Positions 54,114 through 63,247 of a DNA stretch of 63,247 bases are shown one piece after another. The notes beneath the pieces are model-generated. The model worked only from the letters and a program-made list of their open reading frames with translations. It searched no databases and was not told the origin of the DNA. The stretch is from Bacteroidales bacterium (GTDB taxonomy: Bacteria; Bacteroidota; Bacteroidia; Bacteroidales; Prolixibacteraceae). Location: positions 1 to 63,247 of the forward strand of contig JAAYDJ010000004.1 in assembly GCA_012729335.1 (NCBI GenBank), read 5' to 3'. Every line of letters begins with the position of its first letter. The stretch's first letter is position 1. The position numbers and the translations under genes are program-made.

Positions 54114-57100
54114 ATGACATTCAGAAAAGACAACAAAGCAAAAAGCAACTTTTCCAAAATTTCTATAAGCCTGGCCTCTCCCGAGGAAATCCTGAACCAT
54201 TCGAATGGGGAGGTGCTCAAACCGGAGACCATCAACTACAGGACCTACAAACCTGAGCGCGACGGGCTCTTCTGTGAGCGGATCTTTGGCCCGGTAAAGG
54301 ATTATGAGTGCCACTGCGGAAAATACAAGAGGATCCGTTACAAGGGGATCGTCTGCGACCGCTGCGGGGTCGAGGTGACCGAGAAGAAGGTCCGTCGTGA
54401 AAGGATGGGCCATATCTCCCTGGTGGTGCCCGTGGCCCACATCTGGTATTTCAGGTCATTGCCCAACAAAATCGGGTATCTGCTCGGTCTTCCCACCAAG
54501 AAACTCGACTCCATCATTTACTATGAAAGGTATGTGGTGGTCAATCCGGGGGTGAAGTCGGCCGACGGGGTGAAGAAACTGGACTTGCTGACGGAAGAGG
54601 AGTATCTCGACATTTTAGATTCGCTGCCCCGTGAGAATCAGTACCTCGATGATGAGGACCCCAACAAGTTTGTAGCCAAGATGGGGGCGGAGGCCTTACA
54701 TGCCATTCTGGCCAGGACCGACCTGGATGAGTTGTCCTATAATCTGCGGCACAGTGCCGGTACGGAGACCTCCCAGCAGCGCAAAAATGAAGCCCTCAAG
54801 CGGTTACAGGTGGTGGAAGCCTTCAGGGCCAGCAAAACCCTGAACCGCCCCGAATGGATGATCGTGAAGGTGGTTCCCGTGATTCCGCCTGACCTGAGGC
54901 CCCTGGTGCCCCTCGATGGCGGCAGGTTTGCCACTTCCGACCTCAATGACCTTTATCGCAGGGTGATCATCCGTAACAACCGGCTAAAGAGGCTCATCGA
55001 AATCAAGGCTCCCGAGGTGATCCTCCGCAATGAAAAACGCATGCTTCAGGAGGCCGTGGACTCCCTCTTTGACAATTCCCGCAAGGTGAATGCCGTCAAA
55101 ACGGAGAACAACCGGGCACTGAAGTCCCTTTCCGACAGTCTGAAGGGCAAACAGGGGCGTTTCCGTCAAAACCTTCTGGGTAAACGTGTCGACTACTCGG
55201 CCCGTTCGGTCATTGTCGTCGGCCCGAAGCTCAAGCTCCACGAATGTGGTTTGCCCAAGGATATGGCCGCGGAACTCTACAAACCTTTTGTGATCCGCAA
55301 GCTCATTGAAAGGGGTATCGTGAAAACCGTAAAATCGGCAAAGAAGATAGTAGACCGGAAGGATCCGGTGGTATGGGAAATCCTGGAGAATGTGCTGAAG
55401 GGGCATCCTGTGATGCTGAACCGTGCACCTACCCTCCACAGGTTATCGATTCAGGCCTTCCAGCCGGTGCTGATCGAGGGGAAAGCCATTCAGCTGCACC
55501 CTCTGGTGTGTACAGGCTTCAACGCCGACTTCGACGGAGACCAGATGGCTGTGCATCTTCCTTTGGGAAATGCCGCCATCCTCGAGGCACAGCTGCTGAT
55601 GCTGGCCAGCCATAACCTGCTTAATCCGGCCAATGGCGCTCCCATTACCGTTCCCTCACAGGACATGGTTCTCGGACTCTATTACATGACCAAGCCGCGC
55701 CCCGGAGCCAAAGGGGAAGGCATGGTATTCTATTCCCCCGAAGAGGTGATTATCGCTTTTAACGAAGGTATTGTCAGCATGCACGCCATCATTAAGGTGA
55801 AGGTGGAGGATGTCGACGAAAAAGGGGAATATTTCCGTCATGTGGTGGAAACCACCGTCGGGCGTGTACTTTTCAATGAAAGCGTGCCCCGTGAGGCAGG
55901 ATTCATTAACCAGTTGCTGACCAAGAGGTCGCTCCGCAACATCATTACCGATGTCTTCAAGGTCGCAGGGAACGCCACTACCGTGGCTTTCCTCGATGAC
56001 ATCAAGGACCTGGGCTATTACTGGGCTTACCGCGGAGGCCTCTCCTTTAATATCGACGACGTCATCATTCCCATGGACAAGAAGGAAATCGTGGACGATG
56101 GGTATGAAGAGGTCGAGGAGGTGATTTCCAATTATAACATGGGATTCATCACCAACAATGAACGATACAACCAGGTAATTGACATCTGGACACATGCCAA
56201 TGCCAAGCTGACCAATTCGGTGATGAAGACCCTGAGTACCGACAAACAGGGTTTCAACTCGATCTATATGATGCTGGATTCCGGGGCCAGGGGTTCCAAG
56301 GAACAGATCAGGCAGTTGTGCGGCATGAGGGGACTGATGGCCAAGCCTCAGAAGTCTGGTTCCACCACCAGTCAGATTATTGAGAATCCCATTTTGGCCA
56401 ACTTCAAAGAGGGGCTTTCGGTGCTCGAGTACTTTATTTCGACCCACGGGGCCCGTAAGGGTCTTGCCGATACTGCCCTGAAGACCGCAGATGCCGGGTA
56501 TCTCACCCGCAGGCTGGTTGACGTGGCTCAGGATGTGATCATTTCGGAAGACGACTGCGGAACGCTGCGCGGGCTGGTGGCCACCGCCATCAAGAACAAC
56601 GAGGAGGTGGTGTCAAGTCTTTCAGAGCGGATTCTGGGCCGTACTTCGGTCCATGACATCTACCATCCCCTGAAGGGCGACCTCATTGTGAAATCGGGCG
56701 ATGAAATCACAGAGGACATCGCCGCTGTCATCGAAGACTCCCCCATTGAAAGTGTGGAGATCCGTTCGGTACTTACCTGCGAATCAGAAGTGGGCGTGTG
56801 CGCCAAGTGTTATGGCCGCAACCTGGCTTCAGGCAAGAAGGTGCAGAGGGGTGAAGCCGTAGGGGTCATCGCTGCCCAGTCGATCGGGGAACCGGGGACA
56901 CAGCTTACCCTCCGGACCTTCCACGTGGGAGGTATCGCCGGCAACATCTCGGCCCAGTCGATGGTCGTCTCCAAATACGACGGATATGCCGAAATCGAAG
57001 AGCTTCGCGCCGTATCCTTCACCGATAAGGACGGAAAAGAGGTCGATGTGGTGGTCAGCCGTCTGGCAGAACTCAAGATCATCGATAAGAATACCAACAT

Positions 57101-58391
57101 CCAGCTTTCGAGTCATCCGATCCCTTACGGGTCGAAACTCTATATCAAGAACGGAGATACCGTAACCCGCGGGCAGCATCTCTGCGAGTGGGACCCCTAC
57201 AACGGGGTGATCATCACCGAGTACGACGGGAAAATCGAATTCGAGAACCTGGCAGAAGGGGTGACCTACCGCGAGGAATCGGACGAGCAGACCGGGTACA
57301 ACGAGAAAGTGATCATTGAGACCCGTGACAAAACCCGCAATCCCTCACTGAGGATTGTCGATGGAGAGGGGAACCTGATTCGTACCTACAACCTTCCTGT
57401 GGGGGGTCACCTTTCGGTGAACAACGGGGATAAGGTGCGTGCCGGGCAGGTGCTGGTGAAGATCCCGCGTGCCGCAGGCAAAGCCGGCGACATCACCGGT
57501 GGTCTGCCCCGTGTGACCGAACTCTTTGAGGCCCGTAATCCTTCCAATCCCGCCGTGGTTTCCGAAATCGACGGCGAGGTGACCCTCGGCAAAATCAAGA
57601 GGGGTAACCGGGAGATCGTGGTCACCACCAAGTCGGGCGAAGTCAAGAGGTACCTGGTGCCACTCTCACGGCAGATCCTGGTACAGGACAACGACTATAT
57701 CCGTGCCGGGACCCCCCTGTCCGACGGAGCCATCACACCTTCCGACATCCTGGCCATCAAGGGGCCAACCGCCGTACAGGAGTATATCCTCAACGAAGTA
57801 CAGGATGTATACCGGATGCAGGGGGTGAAGATCAATGACAAGCATTTTGAGGTGATCATCCGCCAGATGATGCGCAAGGTGGAAATCGAAGATCCGGGGG
57901 ATACCCGTTTCCTTGAAAAGCAGGTGGTCGATAAGAATGAGTTTTTCCAGGAGAACGACTGGATCTACAACAAGAAGATCATCACCGAAAGCGGGGATGC
58001 CGAAGGGCTCCGTGCCGGGCAGATCATTTCGGCCCGCAGGCTCAGAGATGAGAATTCACTTCTTCGCCGTAAGGACAAGCGGCTGATCGAGGCCAGGGAT
58101 GCTATCCCCGCCACCTCCAGCCAGGTGCTCCAGGGGATCACCAGGGCCGCCCTCCAAACCCGCAGCTGGCTCTCGGCAGCCTCCTTCCAGGAGACCACCA
58201 AGGTGCTCAACGAATCGGCCATCATGGGCAAGGTCGACTACCTCGACGGACTGAAGGAAAACGTGATCTGCGGGCATCTGATTCCCGCAGGAACCGGACT
58301 GAAGGAATACAAGAACCTGGTCGTCGGCTCCAAAACCGAATACGACCGGCTCGTCGATATCAAGGAACCCGTGGGTGAAGAGGAAGAATAA
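54114..58391 (+). CDS. rpoC: DNA-directed RNA polymerase subunit beta-prime
   Basis: 1425 residues. The N-terminal zinc site is CHCGKYKR...CDRCGVEV (about residues 65-90); the bridge and catalytic Mg loop [12 protein letters not shown] lies near residue 465; the trigger loop region and second zinc site ([16 protein letters not shown], about 885-900) are intact; the C-terminus has [29 protein letters not shown] (in outline). Begins by standard MTFRKDNK start. An insertion between trigger helices (about 930-1140) is typical of the phylum. Follows rpoB by 55 bases and is followed closely by a DUF3467 gene. Confidence 0.98.
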   Translation: MTFRKDNKAKSNFSKISISLASPEEILNHSNGEVLKPETINYRTYKPERDGLFCERIFGPVKDYECHCGKYKRIRYKGIVCDRCGVEVTEKKVRRERMGHISLVVPVAHIWYFRSLPNKIGYLLGLPTKKLDSIIYYERYVVVNPGVKSADGVKKLDLLTEEEYLDILDSLPRENQYLDDEDPNKFVAKMGAEALHAILARTDLDELSYNLRHSAGTETSQQRKNEALKRLQVVEAFRASKTLNRPEWMIVKVVPVIPPDLRPLVPLDGGRFATSDLNDLYRRVIIRNNRLKRLIEIKAPEVILRNEKRMLQEAVDSLFDNSRKVNAVKTENNRALKSLSDSLKGKQGRFRQNLLGKRVDYSARSVIVVGPKLKLHECGLPKDMAAELYKPFVIRKLIERGIVKTVKSAKKIVDRKDPVVWEILENVLKGHPVMLNRAPTLHRLSIQAFQPVLIEGKAIQLHPLVCTGFNADFDGDQMAVHLPLGNAAILEAQLLMLASHNLLNPANGAPITVPSQDMVLGLYYMTKPRPGAKGEGMVFYSPEEVIIAFNEGIVSMHAIIKVKVEDVDEKGEYFRHVVETTVGRVLFNESVPREAGFINQLLTKRSLRNIITDVFKVAGNATTVAFLDDIKDLGYYWAYRGGLSFNIDDVIIPMDKKEIVDDGYEEVEEVISNYNMGFITNNERYNQVIDIWTHANAKLTNSVMKTLSTDKQGFNSIYMMLDSGARGSKEQIRQLCGMRGLMAKPQKSGSTTSQIIENPILANFKEGLSVLEYFISTHGARKGLADTALKTADAGYLTRRLVDVAQDVIISEDDCGTLRGLVATAIKNNEEVVSSLSERILGRTSVHDIYHPLKGDLIVKSGDEITEDIAAVIEDSPIESVEIRSVLTCESEVGVCAKCYGRNLASGKKVQRGEAVGVIAAQSIGEPGTQLTLRTFHVGGIAGNISAQSMVVSKYDGYAEIEELRAVSFTDKDGKEVDVVVSRLAELKIIDKNTNIQLSSHPIPYGSKLYIKNGDTVTRGQHLCEWDPYNGVIITEYDGKIEFENLAEGVTYREESDEQTGYNEKVIIETRDKTRNPSLRIVDGEGNLIRTYNLPVGGHLSVNNGDKVRAGQVLVKIPRAAGKAGDITGGLPRVTELFEARNPSNPAVVSEIDGEVTLGKIKRGNREIVVTTKSGEVKRYLVPLSRQILVQDNDYIRAGTPLSDGAITPSDILAIKGPTAVQEYILNEVQDVYRMQGVKINDKHFEVIIRQMMRKVEIEDPGDTRFLEKQVVDKNEFFQENDWIYNKKIITESGDAEGLRAGQIISARRLRDENSLLRRKDKRLIEARDAIPATSSQVLQGITRAALQTRSWLSAASFQETTKVLNESAIMGKVDYLDGLKENVICGHLIPAGTGLKEYKNLVVGSKTEYDRLVDIKEPVGEEEE

Positions 58392-58402
58392 AAATTCGGA
58401 GC

Positions 58403-58720
58403 ATGAGTGATAACAAACAACACCAGCAACAACTCAACATCGAACTGAACGAGGAAGTCGCCCAGGGGATCTATTCCAACCTGGCGGTCATCACCCATTC
58501 AAGTTCCGAGTTTGTCGTGGATTTCGTCAGAATCATGCCCGGAATTCCCAAGGCCAACGTCAAGTCTAGGATCATCCTTACACCTGAACATGCCAAGCGG
58601 CTGCTTATGGCGCTTCAGGATAACCTGAAAAAGTACGAAAATGTGCACGGGCCGATCCGGATTTCCGGGGAACCGGTCATCCCACCCATGACCTTCGGGG
58701 GGCCTGCCGCACAGGCATAA
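58403..58720 (+). CDS. DUF3467 domain protein
   Basis: A 105-residue cytoplasmic protein without membrane segments. The core has the family pattern: LNEEVAQGIYSNLAVITHSSSEFVVDFVRIMPG in outline (about residues 15-48), then AKRLLMALQDNLKKYE and a Pro-rich tail. The fold is thought to be a small beta-alpha domain; function unknown, but the gene often follows rpoC in Bacteroidota, as here 11 bases after it, which suggests a role tied to RNA polymerase or growth. It ends the operon, with an intrinsic terminator right after the stop. Confidence 0.9.
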   Translation: MSDNKQHQQQLNIELNEEVAQGIYSNLAVITHSSSEFVVDFVRIMPGIPKANVKSRIILTPEHAKRLLMALQDNLKKYENVHGPIRISGEPVIPPMTFGGPAAQA

Positions 58721-58724
58721 TATG

Positions 58725-58752
58725 AAAAGAGGAGCTGTAAGCTCCTCTTTTT
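58725..58752 (+). terminator. Intrinsic terminator of the rpoBC operon
   Basis: AAAAGAGGAGCT and AGCTCCTCTTTT form a 12-base perfect stem around GTA with a T-run of five. It lies four bases after the DUF3467 stop. The roughly 300 bases after it, up to the etfB gene, hold only the etfB promoter; I see no other gene there. Confidence 0.9.
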
Positions 58753-59006
58753 GTTTCCGGCTGGCTGCAGTGGAATGGTGTCTTATTGTTGCGGGGATAT
58801 CGATTTCTGGTGTGGCATGGTGTTTTTCTGTTGTAGGGATGTGGCTGGCTGAGGGGAGGCTCCCGCAGCGCTGCAAAACTTTTAACCAAAATGTCAGATT
58901 GTTTCAATGGTTTTGCAAGGAGTTGTATCTCAGTAAAATGTGGTTAAATCTGGTTTGTGGGGGCAGGGTTTGCAGGGAAGGGCCCTCACGCCAAATAACA
59001 CGGGTT

Positions 59007-59038
59007 TTTGCCTGTCGGGTTTCATTTTTTTATATTTG
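59007..59038 (+). promoter_or_regulatory. Promoter of the etfB-etfA-acyl-CoA dehydrogenase operon
   Basis: TTTG at 59007-59010 and TATATTTG at 59031-59038, 20 bases apart, match the Bacteroidota consensus. The start codon of etfB lies 28 bases after the -7. Confidence 0.8.
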
Positions 59039-59065
59039 CTGCCCTGAAAATAATAATCCGCATAT

Positions 59066-59941
59066 ATGGAAGGTTTAAAGATTCTTGTATTGGCCAAGCA
59101 GGTTCCCGATACCCGGAATGTGGGAAAGGATGCCATGAAGGCCGATGGTACTGTGAACAGGGCGGCTTTGCCGGCGATTTTTAATCCCGAGGACCTGAAC
59201 GCGCTGGAAATGGCGCTGACCATCAAGGAGGGTTGCCGGGGAGCCACCGTCACCCTGCTGACCATGGGCCCAGGGAGGGCTGCCGAGATCATCAGGGAGG
59301 GGTTCTTCAGAGGTGCCGATGATGGTATTCTGTTAACAGACAGGGCTTTCGCAGGCTCTGACACCCTGGCTACTTCTTATGCCCTGGCCCAGGCCATCTG
59401 CAAGTTGGGCGGAGTACACCTGGTGGTAGCCGGGCGTCAGGCCATCGATGGCGATACGGCACAGGTAGGACCTCAGGTGGCCGAAAAACTAAACCTTCCC
59501 CAGGTGACCTATGTCGAAGAATTCCTGGGACTCGATGGTGACCGCATCAGGTTGAAAAGACGCCTCGAGCACGGCGTCGAAACCGTGAGCGCTCCCCTGC
59601 CTCTGCTGATCACCGTAAATGGTTCCGCACCTGAATGCCGCCCCCGGAACGCACGACTGCTTATGAAATACAAGCATGCCAAAACCATCTCCGAAATACA
59701 GTCCGCAGCCGAAGATTACCTCCACCTTTACAACGACAGACCTTACCTGAACATACAGGAATGGTCGGTGAACCATATCGATACCGACCCCGCACAACTT
59801 GGATTGGAAGGATCCCCCACCAAGGTCAAGAAAATCGACAATGTCGTCCTGCAGTCGAGGGATGCCCGGATCATTCCTGCCACCGACGAGGGCATTGAGG
59901 AGATGATGATTGAACTGATAGAAAACCATACCATCGGGTAA
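59066..59941 (+). CDS. etfB: Electron transfer flavoprotein subunit beta
   Basis: 291 residues, about 30 longer than typical EtfB at the C-terminus. KILVLAKQVPDTRNV opens the AMP/FAD-binding fold; FNPEDLNALEMAL, ATVTLLTMGPGRAAEIIREG and GADDGILLTDRAFAGSDTLATSYAL (in outline) are family-like; VAGRQAIDGDTAQVGPQVAE is the signature of EtfB. The heterodimer with EtfA passes electrons from acyl-CoA dehydrogenase to a quinone-linked oxidoreductase, or in bifurcating versions to ferredoxin. The operon with EtfA and an acyl-CoA dehydrogenase supports a fatty- or amino-acid oxidation role. Which acceptor is used cannot be told from this window. Confidence 0.95.
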   Translation: MEGLKILVLAKQVPDTRNVGKDAMKADGTVNRAALPAIFNPEDLNALEMALTIKEGCRGATVTLLTMGPGRAAEIIREGFFRGADDGILLTDRAFAGSDTLATSYALAQAICKLGGVHLVVAGRQAIDGDTAQVGPQVAEKLNLPQVTYVEEFLGLDGDRIRLKRRLEHGVETVSAPLPLLITVNGSAPECRPRNARLLMKYKHAKTISEIQSAAEDYLHLYNDRPYLNIQEWSVNHIDTDPAQLGLEGSPTKVKKIDNVVLQSRDARIIPATDEGIEEMMIELIENHTIG

Positions 59942-60085
59942 TAACGGAGGGACGTACTATTCAGGTTTCCTGCCTGGTGGTCACTCCCCCTCCATATCTG
60001 AATCCGGGCAACCAAATGACCATCCTGATGTTCCCCGGGGCTTCGTTTAAAGAAAGAAACCATACTCACGAAATTATTGACACAG

Positions 60086-61105
60086 ATGAACCATATTTTT
60101 GTCTATTGTGAAACCGCAAACGGGGTGGTGGCTGAAGTCAGCCTCGAATTGCTCACCAAGGGGCGTAAACTGGCCGACCAACTGCACTGTAAACTGGAGG
60201 CGGTGGTCCTTGGCAAAAACCTGGAGGGGTGTGAGAGACTGCTTTTCCCCTATGGGGTCGATGTCGTGCACGTGGCCGATGATCCCCGGCTGGATCCCTA
60301 CCAGACGCTTCCCCACGCCTCTATTCTTATTGGCCTTTTCAGGGAGGAGCAACCCCAGATTGCTCTGATGGGGGCGACTTCTGTGGGGCGTGACCTGGGG
60401 CCACGGGTTTCCTCGGCACTCCACAGCGGACTGACGGCCGACTGTACCAGCCTGGAGATCGGTGATCACGAGGACAAGAAAGCAGGCATCCTTTATAAAG
60501 ACCTCCTCTACCAGATCCGTCCCGCCTTTGGCGGGAACATCATCGCCACCATCATCAATCCCGACCATCGCCCGCAAATGGCCACCGTCAGGGAAGGGGT
60601 CATGAAAAAGGAGATTCTCGATCCTGCCTATACCGGTGTGGTCAAACGGGTGGATATCAGCAGGTATGTCCATCCTGAAGATTTTGTGGTGGAGATCATC
60701 GACCGCCATATGGAAGAGAGCAGGGTCAACATCAAAGGGGCTCCTGTGGTGGTGGCCGGAGGGTATGGTGTGGGCTCAAAGGAGAATTTCAGGATGTTGT
60801 ATGAACTGGCAGAACTGCTGGGCGGGGAGGTGGGAGCCTCCCGCGCGGCCGTCGATGCAGGTTATGCCAGCCACCAACGACAAATCGGTCAGACGGGTGT
60901 AACCGTCAGACCTAAACTTTATATCGCCTGTGGCATATCAGGCCAGATCCAGCACCGCGCAGGCATGGAAGAATCGGCCAGGATCATCTCCATCAATACC
61001 GATCCCGAAGCTCCCATCAACACCATTGCCGATTATGTCGTTACCGGTGACGTGGCAGAAGTCATCCCCCGTATGATCAGGTACTATAAAAAGAACACCA
61101 GATAA
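60086..61105 (+). CDS. etfA: Electron transfer flavoprotein subunit alpha
   Basis: 339 residues. The N-terminal FVYCETANGVVAEVSLELL and the ALMGATSVGRDLGPRVSSALHSGLTADCTSLE segment (in outline) precede the C-terminal FAD-binding domain with VAGGYGVGSKENF, GASRAAVDAGYA, IGQTGVTVRPKLYIACGISG (in outline) and the ISINTDPEAPI loop. These bind FAD across the subunit interface. The ATG at 60086 is preferred to the upstream TTG. It lies 144 bases after etfB with no signal noted in the gap, and precedes the acyl-CoA dehydrogenase by 33 bases. Confidence 0.95.
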   Translation: MNHIFVYCETANGVVAEVSLELLTKGRKLADQLHCKLEAVVLGKNLEGCERLLFPYGVDVVHVADDPRLDPYQTLPHASILIGLFREEQPQIALMGATSVGRDLGPRVSSALHSGLTADCTSLEIGDHEDKKAGILYKDLLYQIRPAFGGNIIATIINPDHRPQMATVREGVMKKEILDPAYTGVVKRVDISRYVHPEDFVVEIIDRHMEESRVNIKGAPVVVAGGYGVGSKENFRMLYELAELLGGEVGASRAAVDAGYASHQRQIGQTGVTVRPKLYIACGISGQIQHRAGMEESARIISINTDPEAPINTIADYVVTGDVAEVIPRMIRYYKKNTR

Positions 61106-61138
61106 CCCCGTTTTTATTCACCGATATCAGTTAAAAAA

Positions 61139-62851
61139 ATGGCAAATTATTATAATGACAACAGAGACCTGAAGTTTCATCTCAGCCATCCCCTGATGGA
61201 GAAAATTGTCAGATTACGGGAGCGGAATTTCAGCGAGAAGAAGGAGTATGATTTTGCGCCCATGGATTTTGAGGATGCCATGGACAGTTACGACAAGGTG
61301 CTGGAGGTGGTCGGAGAGATCTGCGGCGACATCATTGCCCCGAATGCGGAGGGGGTGGATGCCGAAGGACCGCAGGTGATTGACGGTCATGTGCGTTATG
61401 CCGGGGGAACACGGCTGAACCTGGACGCCCTGGTTAAAAGCGGACTGATGGGGATGTCGCTGCCGCGCCGTTTCGGAGGGCTCAACTTTCCTATTGTCCC
61501 CTATATCATGGCCGCCGATATTGTTTCGCGTGCCGATGCAGGTTTCGTGAACATATGGGGTCTTCAGGACTGTGCCGAAACCATCAACGAGTTTGCCAGC
61601 GAGGAACAGAAGGCCCTCTATCTTCCCCAGGTGGCGGCAGGGGCCACCATGGCCATGGACCTGACAGAACCCGATGCCGGTTCTGATCTTCAGTCGGTGC
61701 AACTCAAAGCGACCTGGAGCGAATCAAAGGGAACCTGGCTCCTCAATGGCGTAAAAAGGTTTATCACCAACGGTGACGGCGACATCAGCCTGGTACTGGC
61801 CCGCAGTGAACAGGGTACCAAAGATGGCCGCGGCCTTTCCATGTTTATCCACCACAAATCCAAAGGAGGGGTGACTGTCAGACGCATTGAGCATAAAATG
61901 GGGATCATCGGTTCACCCACCTGCGAATTGGTTTTCAGGGATGCCCCGGCGGAGCTGGTCGGCGACCGCAAAATGGGCCTCATCAAGTATGTGATGGCCC
62001 TGATGAACGGCGCCCGCCTGGGCATCGCCGCGCAGTCGGTGGGCCTCTCCGAAGCAGCTTACCGCGAAGCCCTGGCTTATGCCCACGAAAGGGTTCAGTT
62101 CGGAAAAGCCATCCTCCGATTCCCTGCCGTCTATGAAATGCTCTCGGTGATGAAAGCCAAACTCGATGCCTCACGGACACTCCTCTACGAAACGGCCCGT
62201 TTTGTGGACATCTACAAATCGTTCATGCAGATTTCCGAAGAGCGAAAACTGGATGCGGAGGAACGTGCCGAAATGAAAAACTTCCAGAAACTTGCCGATA
62301 TTTTCACCCCGCTGGCCAAGGGAATGACCAGCGAATTCTGTAACCAGCTGGCCTACGATGCCCTCCAGGTGCATGGCGGTTCCGGATTCATGAAGGATTA
62401 TCCTGTCGAACGGATTTACCGCGATGCCCGTATCACCACCATTTATGAGGGAACCACCCAGCTCCAGGTCGTCGCCGCAATCAGGGGAGTGACCACAGGG
62501 GCTTACCTGGCCCGAATCAGGGAATATGAAGCCCTTAAGGTCGACCCTGAACTGGCTTTCCTTAAACGGGCGCTCATCATCATGACCGATGAGTATGAAC
62601 ATGCCGTCAACCATGTGATGGCCGTCAACGATAACGAATATACCGATTTCCACGCCCGCAGGATGGTGGAAATGGCCGGATATATCATCATGGGTTATCT
62701 GCTGATGCTTGACGCCCACCGCGACCGGGAATACCTCCGCCCGGCCCGCAACTTCAGCCGCCTGGCTAAAGCCCAGGTCAGAGCCCATGCCGAATTTATC
62801 GGAAACTGCTCCATCGACGACCTGGGGTATTACAAATACCAGCAGGTCTGA
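61139..62851 (+). CDS. Acyl-CoA dehydrogenase with C-terminal extension
   Basis: 570 residues, longer than the usual 380 because about 140 residues follow the catalytic core. The FAD-binding TEPDAGSDLQSVQ and KRFITNGDGD motifs, ARLGIAAQSVGLSEAAYREAL (in outline) and HGGSGFMKDYPVERIYRDARI (in outline) are standard. The base is in IYEGTTQLQV (Glu in IYEGT), as in short/medium-chain enzymes. The extension (DEYEHAVNHVMAVNDNEYTDFHARR region) is typical of the AcdA/FadE-like subgroup with an ACAD C-terminal domain. The gene ends the etf operon, so its electrons likely pass to EtfAB. Substrate chain length is uncertain. Confidence 0.93.
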   Translation: MANYYNDNRDLKFHLSHPLMEKIVRLRERNFSEKKEYDFAPMDFEDAMDSYDKVLEVVGEICGDIIAPNAEGVDAEGPQVIDGHVRYAGGTRLNLDALVKSGLMGMSLPRRFGGLNFPIVPYIMAADIVSRADAGFVNIWGLQDCAETINEFASEEQKALYLPQVAAGATMAMDLTEPDAGSDLQSVQLKATWSESKGTWLLNGVKRFITNGDGDISLVLARSEQGTKDGRGLSMFIHHKSKGGVTVRRIEHKMGIIGSPTCELVFRDAPAELVGDRKMGLIKYVMALMNGARLGIAAQSVGLSEAAYREALAYAHERVQFGKAILRFPAVYEMLSVMKAKLDASRTLLYETARFVDIYKSFMQISEERKLDAEERAEMKNFQKLADIFTPLAKGMTSEFCNQLAYDALQVHGGSGFMKDYPVERIYRDARITTIYEGTTQLQVVAAIRGVTTGAYLARIREYEALKVDPELAFLKRALIIMTDEYEHAVNHVMAVNDNEYTDFHARRMVEMAGYIIMGYLLMLDAHRDREYLRPARNFSRLAKAQVRAHAEFIGNCSIDDLGYYKYQQV

Positions 62852-63029
62852 CCCCCTGCGCGTCCCTGCTGAAACGTGGTCCGTTAATATTATAATCGGA
62901 ATAACGAAACTTTAAACGTTAAGTATTCGTAAAAATATTTCCGGGATTTTGCGTTCTGGGGTATCCCTTTGATTCTGAATCCACTGTAAAGTGGGGAATC
63001 GCAATGATGAAAAAAAGTGCGGTGGGATG

Positions 63030-63060
63030 TTTGGAAGTTCGGAAAAGGGGTTTACATTTG
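63030..63060 (+). promoter_or_regulatory. First of two tandem promoters at the window end
   Basis: TTTG at 63030-63033 and TACATTTG at 63053-63060 are separated by 19 bases, a perfect Bacteroidota match. No open frame follows; the transcript would run out of the window. Confidence 0.75.
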
Positions 63061-63207
63061 CAGCCGCAAAACGAAGTTCATTGAATGGTTGAAACGGGAA
63101 GGAGAGGAAGGATATCCTGTCCTGAAGAAGAGAGGAGAGCTAAAGAGGCCTCCGGGGGAGTGTTGAAAAGCAGGACCCGGGAAAGTTAAAAAAAAGTTCT
63201 TCAAAAT

Positions 63208-63238
63208 TTTGCAGGAATAAAAAAGGTTGTTACTTTTG
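63208..63238 (+). promoter_or_regulatory. Second of two tandem promoters, probable rRNA leader
   Basis: TTTG at 63208-63211 and TACTTTTG at 63231-63238 are separated by 19 bases. The start would fall at about 63244, so nearly all of the transcribed unit lies outside. Tandem consensus promoters fit an rRNA operon. Apart from these two promoters, the 396 bases after the acyl-CoA dehydrogenase gene contain no gene I can see. Confidence 0.75.
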
Positions 63239-63247
63239 CCGACCCAA

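Noticed and set aside
58722-59078. A 118-codon open frame after the DUF3467 gene
   Set aside because: It runs through an intrinsic terminator hairpin and the etfB promoter, and the product is Cys/Trp-rich without family resemblance.

Overview
The window reads as a chromosomal segment of a member of the Bacteroidota, probably Bacteroidales-like. Four signals point there. Promoters repeatedly match the phylum's TTTG (-33) / TAnnTTTG (-7) pattern with 19-20 base spacing. A 2245-residue surface protein ends in a type A C-terminal sorting domain of the type IX secretion system (T9SS). Homologues of PorT, GldB and a lipidated TamA (TamL) are present. The gene order rpsU-xerC-hpf-tRNA-tuf-secE-nusG-rplKAJL-rpoBC-DUF3467 is also typical. 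No phage, plasmid, CRISPR or transposase gene was found; the accessory content is envelope biology and short repeats.

Layout. 1-5.1 kb: a 19-20 base tandem array at the window edge, nadE, a GldB-like lipoprotein, a DUF1080 lipoprotein, pfkA, then a dense 7-base repeat array. 5.1-11.7 kb: a GT2 glycosyltransferase, a sigma-54-type response regulator without a DNA-binding domain, and a tight minus-strand block of one membrane protein, two YkuD L,D-transpeptidases and a helical lipoprotein, divergent from an ECF sigma factor. 11.8-22.8 kb: tRNA-His and a mostly minus-strand housekeeping stretch (acetyltransferase, a GT2 fused to a glycosylphosphotransferase-like part, recR, purA, a Fur-family regulator, rel, gmhB, gmhA, GT4, miaA). 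22.9-26.7 kb: a pRiA4b ORF-3-like protein, an FtsX/MacB-type permease, gapA with a palindromic leader, and a small Cys-rich lipoprotein. 27.0-33.8 kb: the giant T9SS cargo. 34-43 kb: GT2, a short-chain dehydrogenase, a PurM/PurL-like protein, menG/ubiE, porT, an RNA methyltransferase, tamL, a sodium-coupled transporter and a helix-hairpin-helix protein.

44.0-58.7 kb is the translation/transcription superoperon, with clear promoters before rpsU and before the tRNA-Gly/tRNA-Thr/tuf unit, and hairpins after tuf and between rplL and rpoB. Between tuf and secE lies a short tRNA-shaped element that has lost its anticodon loop. 59.0-62.9 kb is an etfB-etfA-acyl-CoA dehydrogenase operon. The last 400 bases hold two consensus promoters in tandem, which suggests a strongly expressed unit, probably an rRNA operon, starting just beyond the window.

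Most promising for novelty: (i) the lipoprotein plus paired L,D-transpeptidase block, where the lipoprotein and the N-terminal region of one transpeptidase appear related and the lipoprotein ends in Lys-Lys, suggesting an Lpp-like outer membrane tether; (ii) the tRNA-shaped element after tuf; (iii) the giant adhesin; (iv) the perfect palindrome at the gapA transcript start. Functions are inferred from sequence motifs alone; no database search was run.
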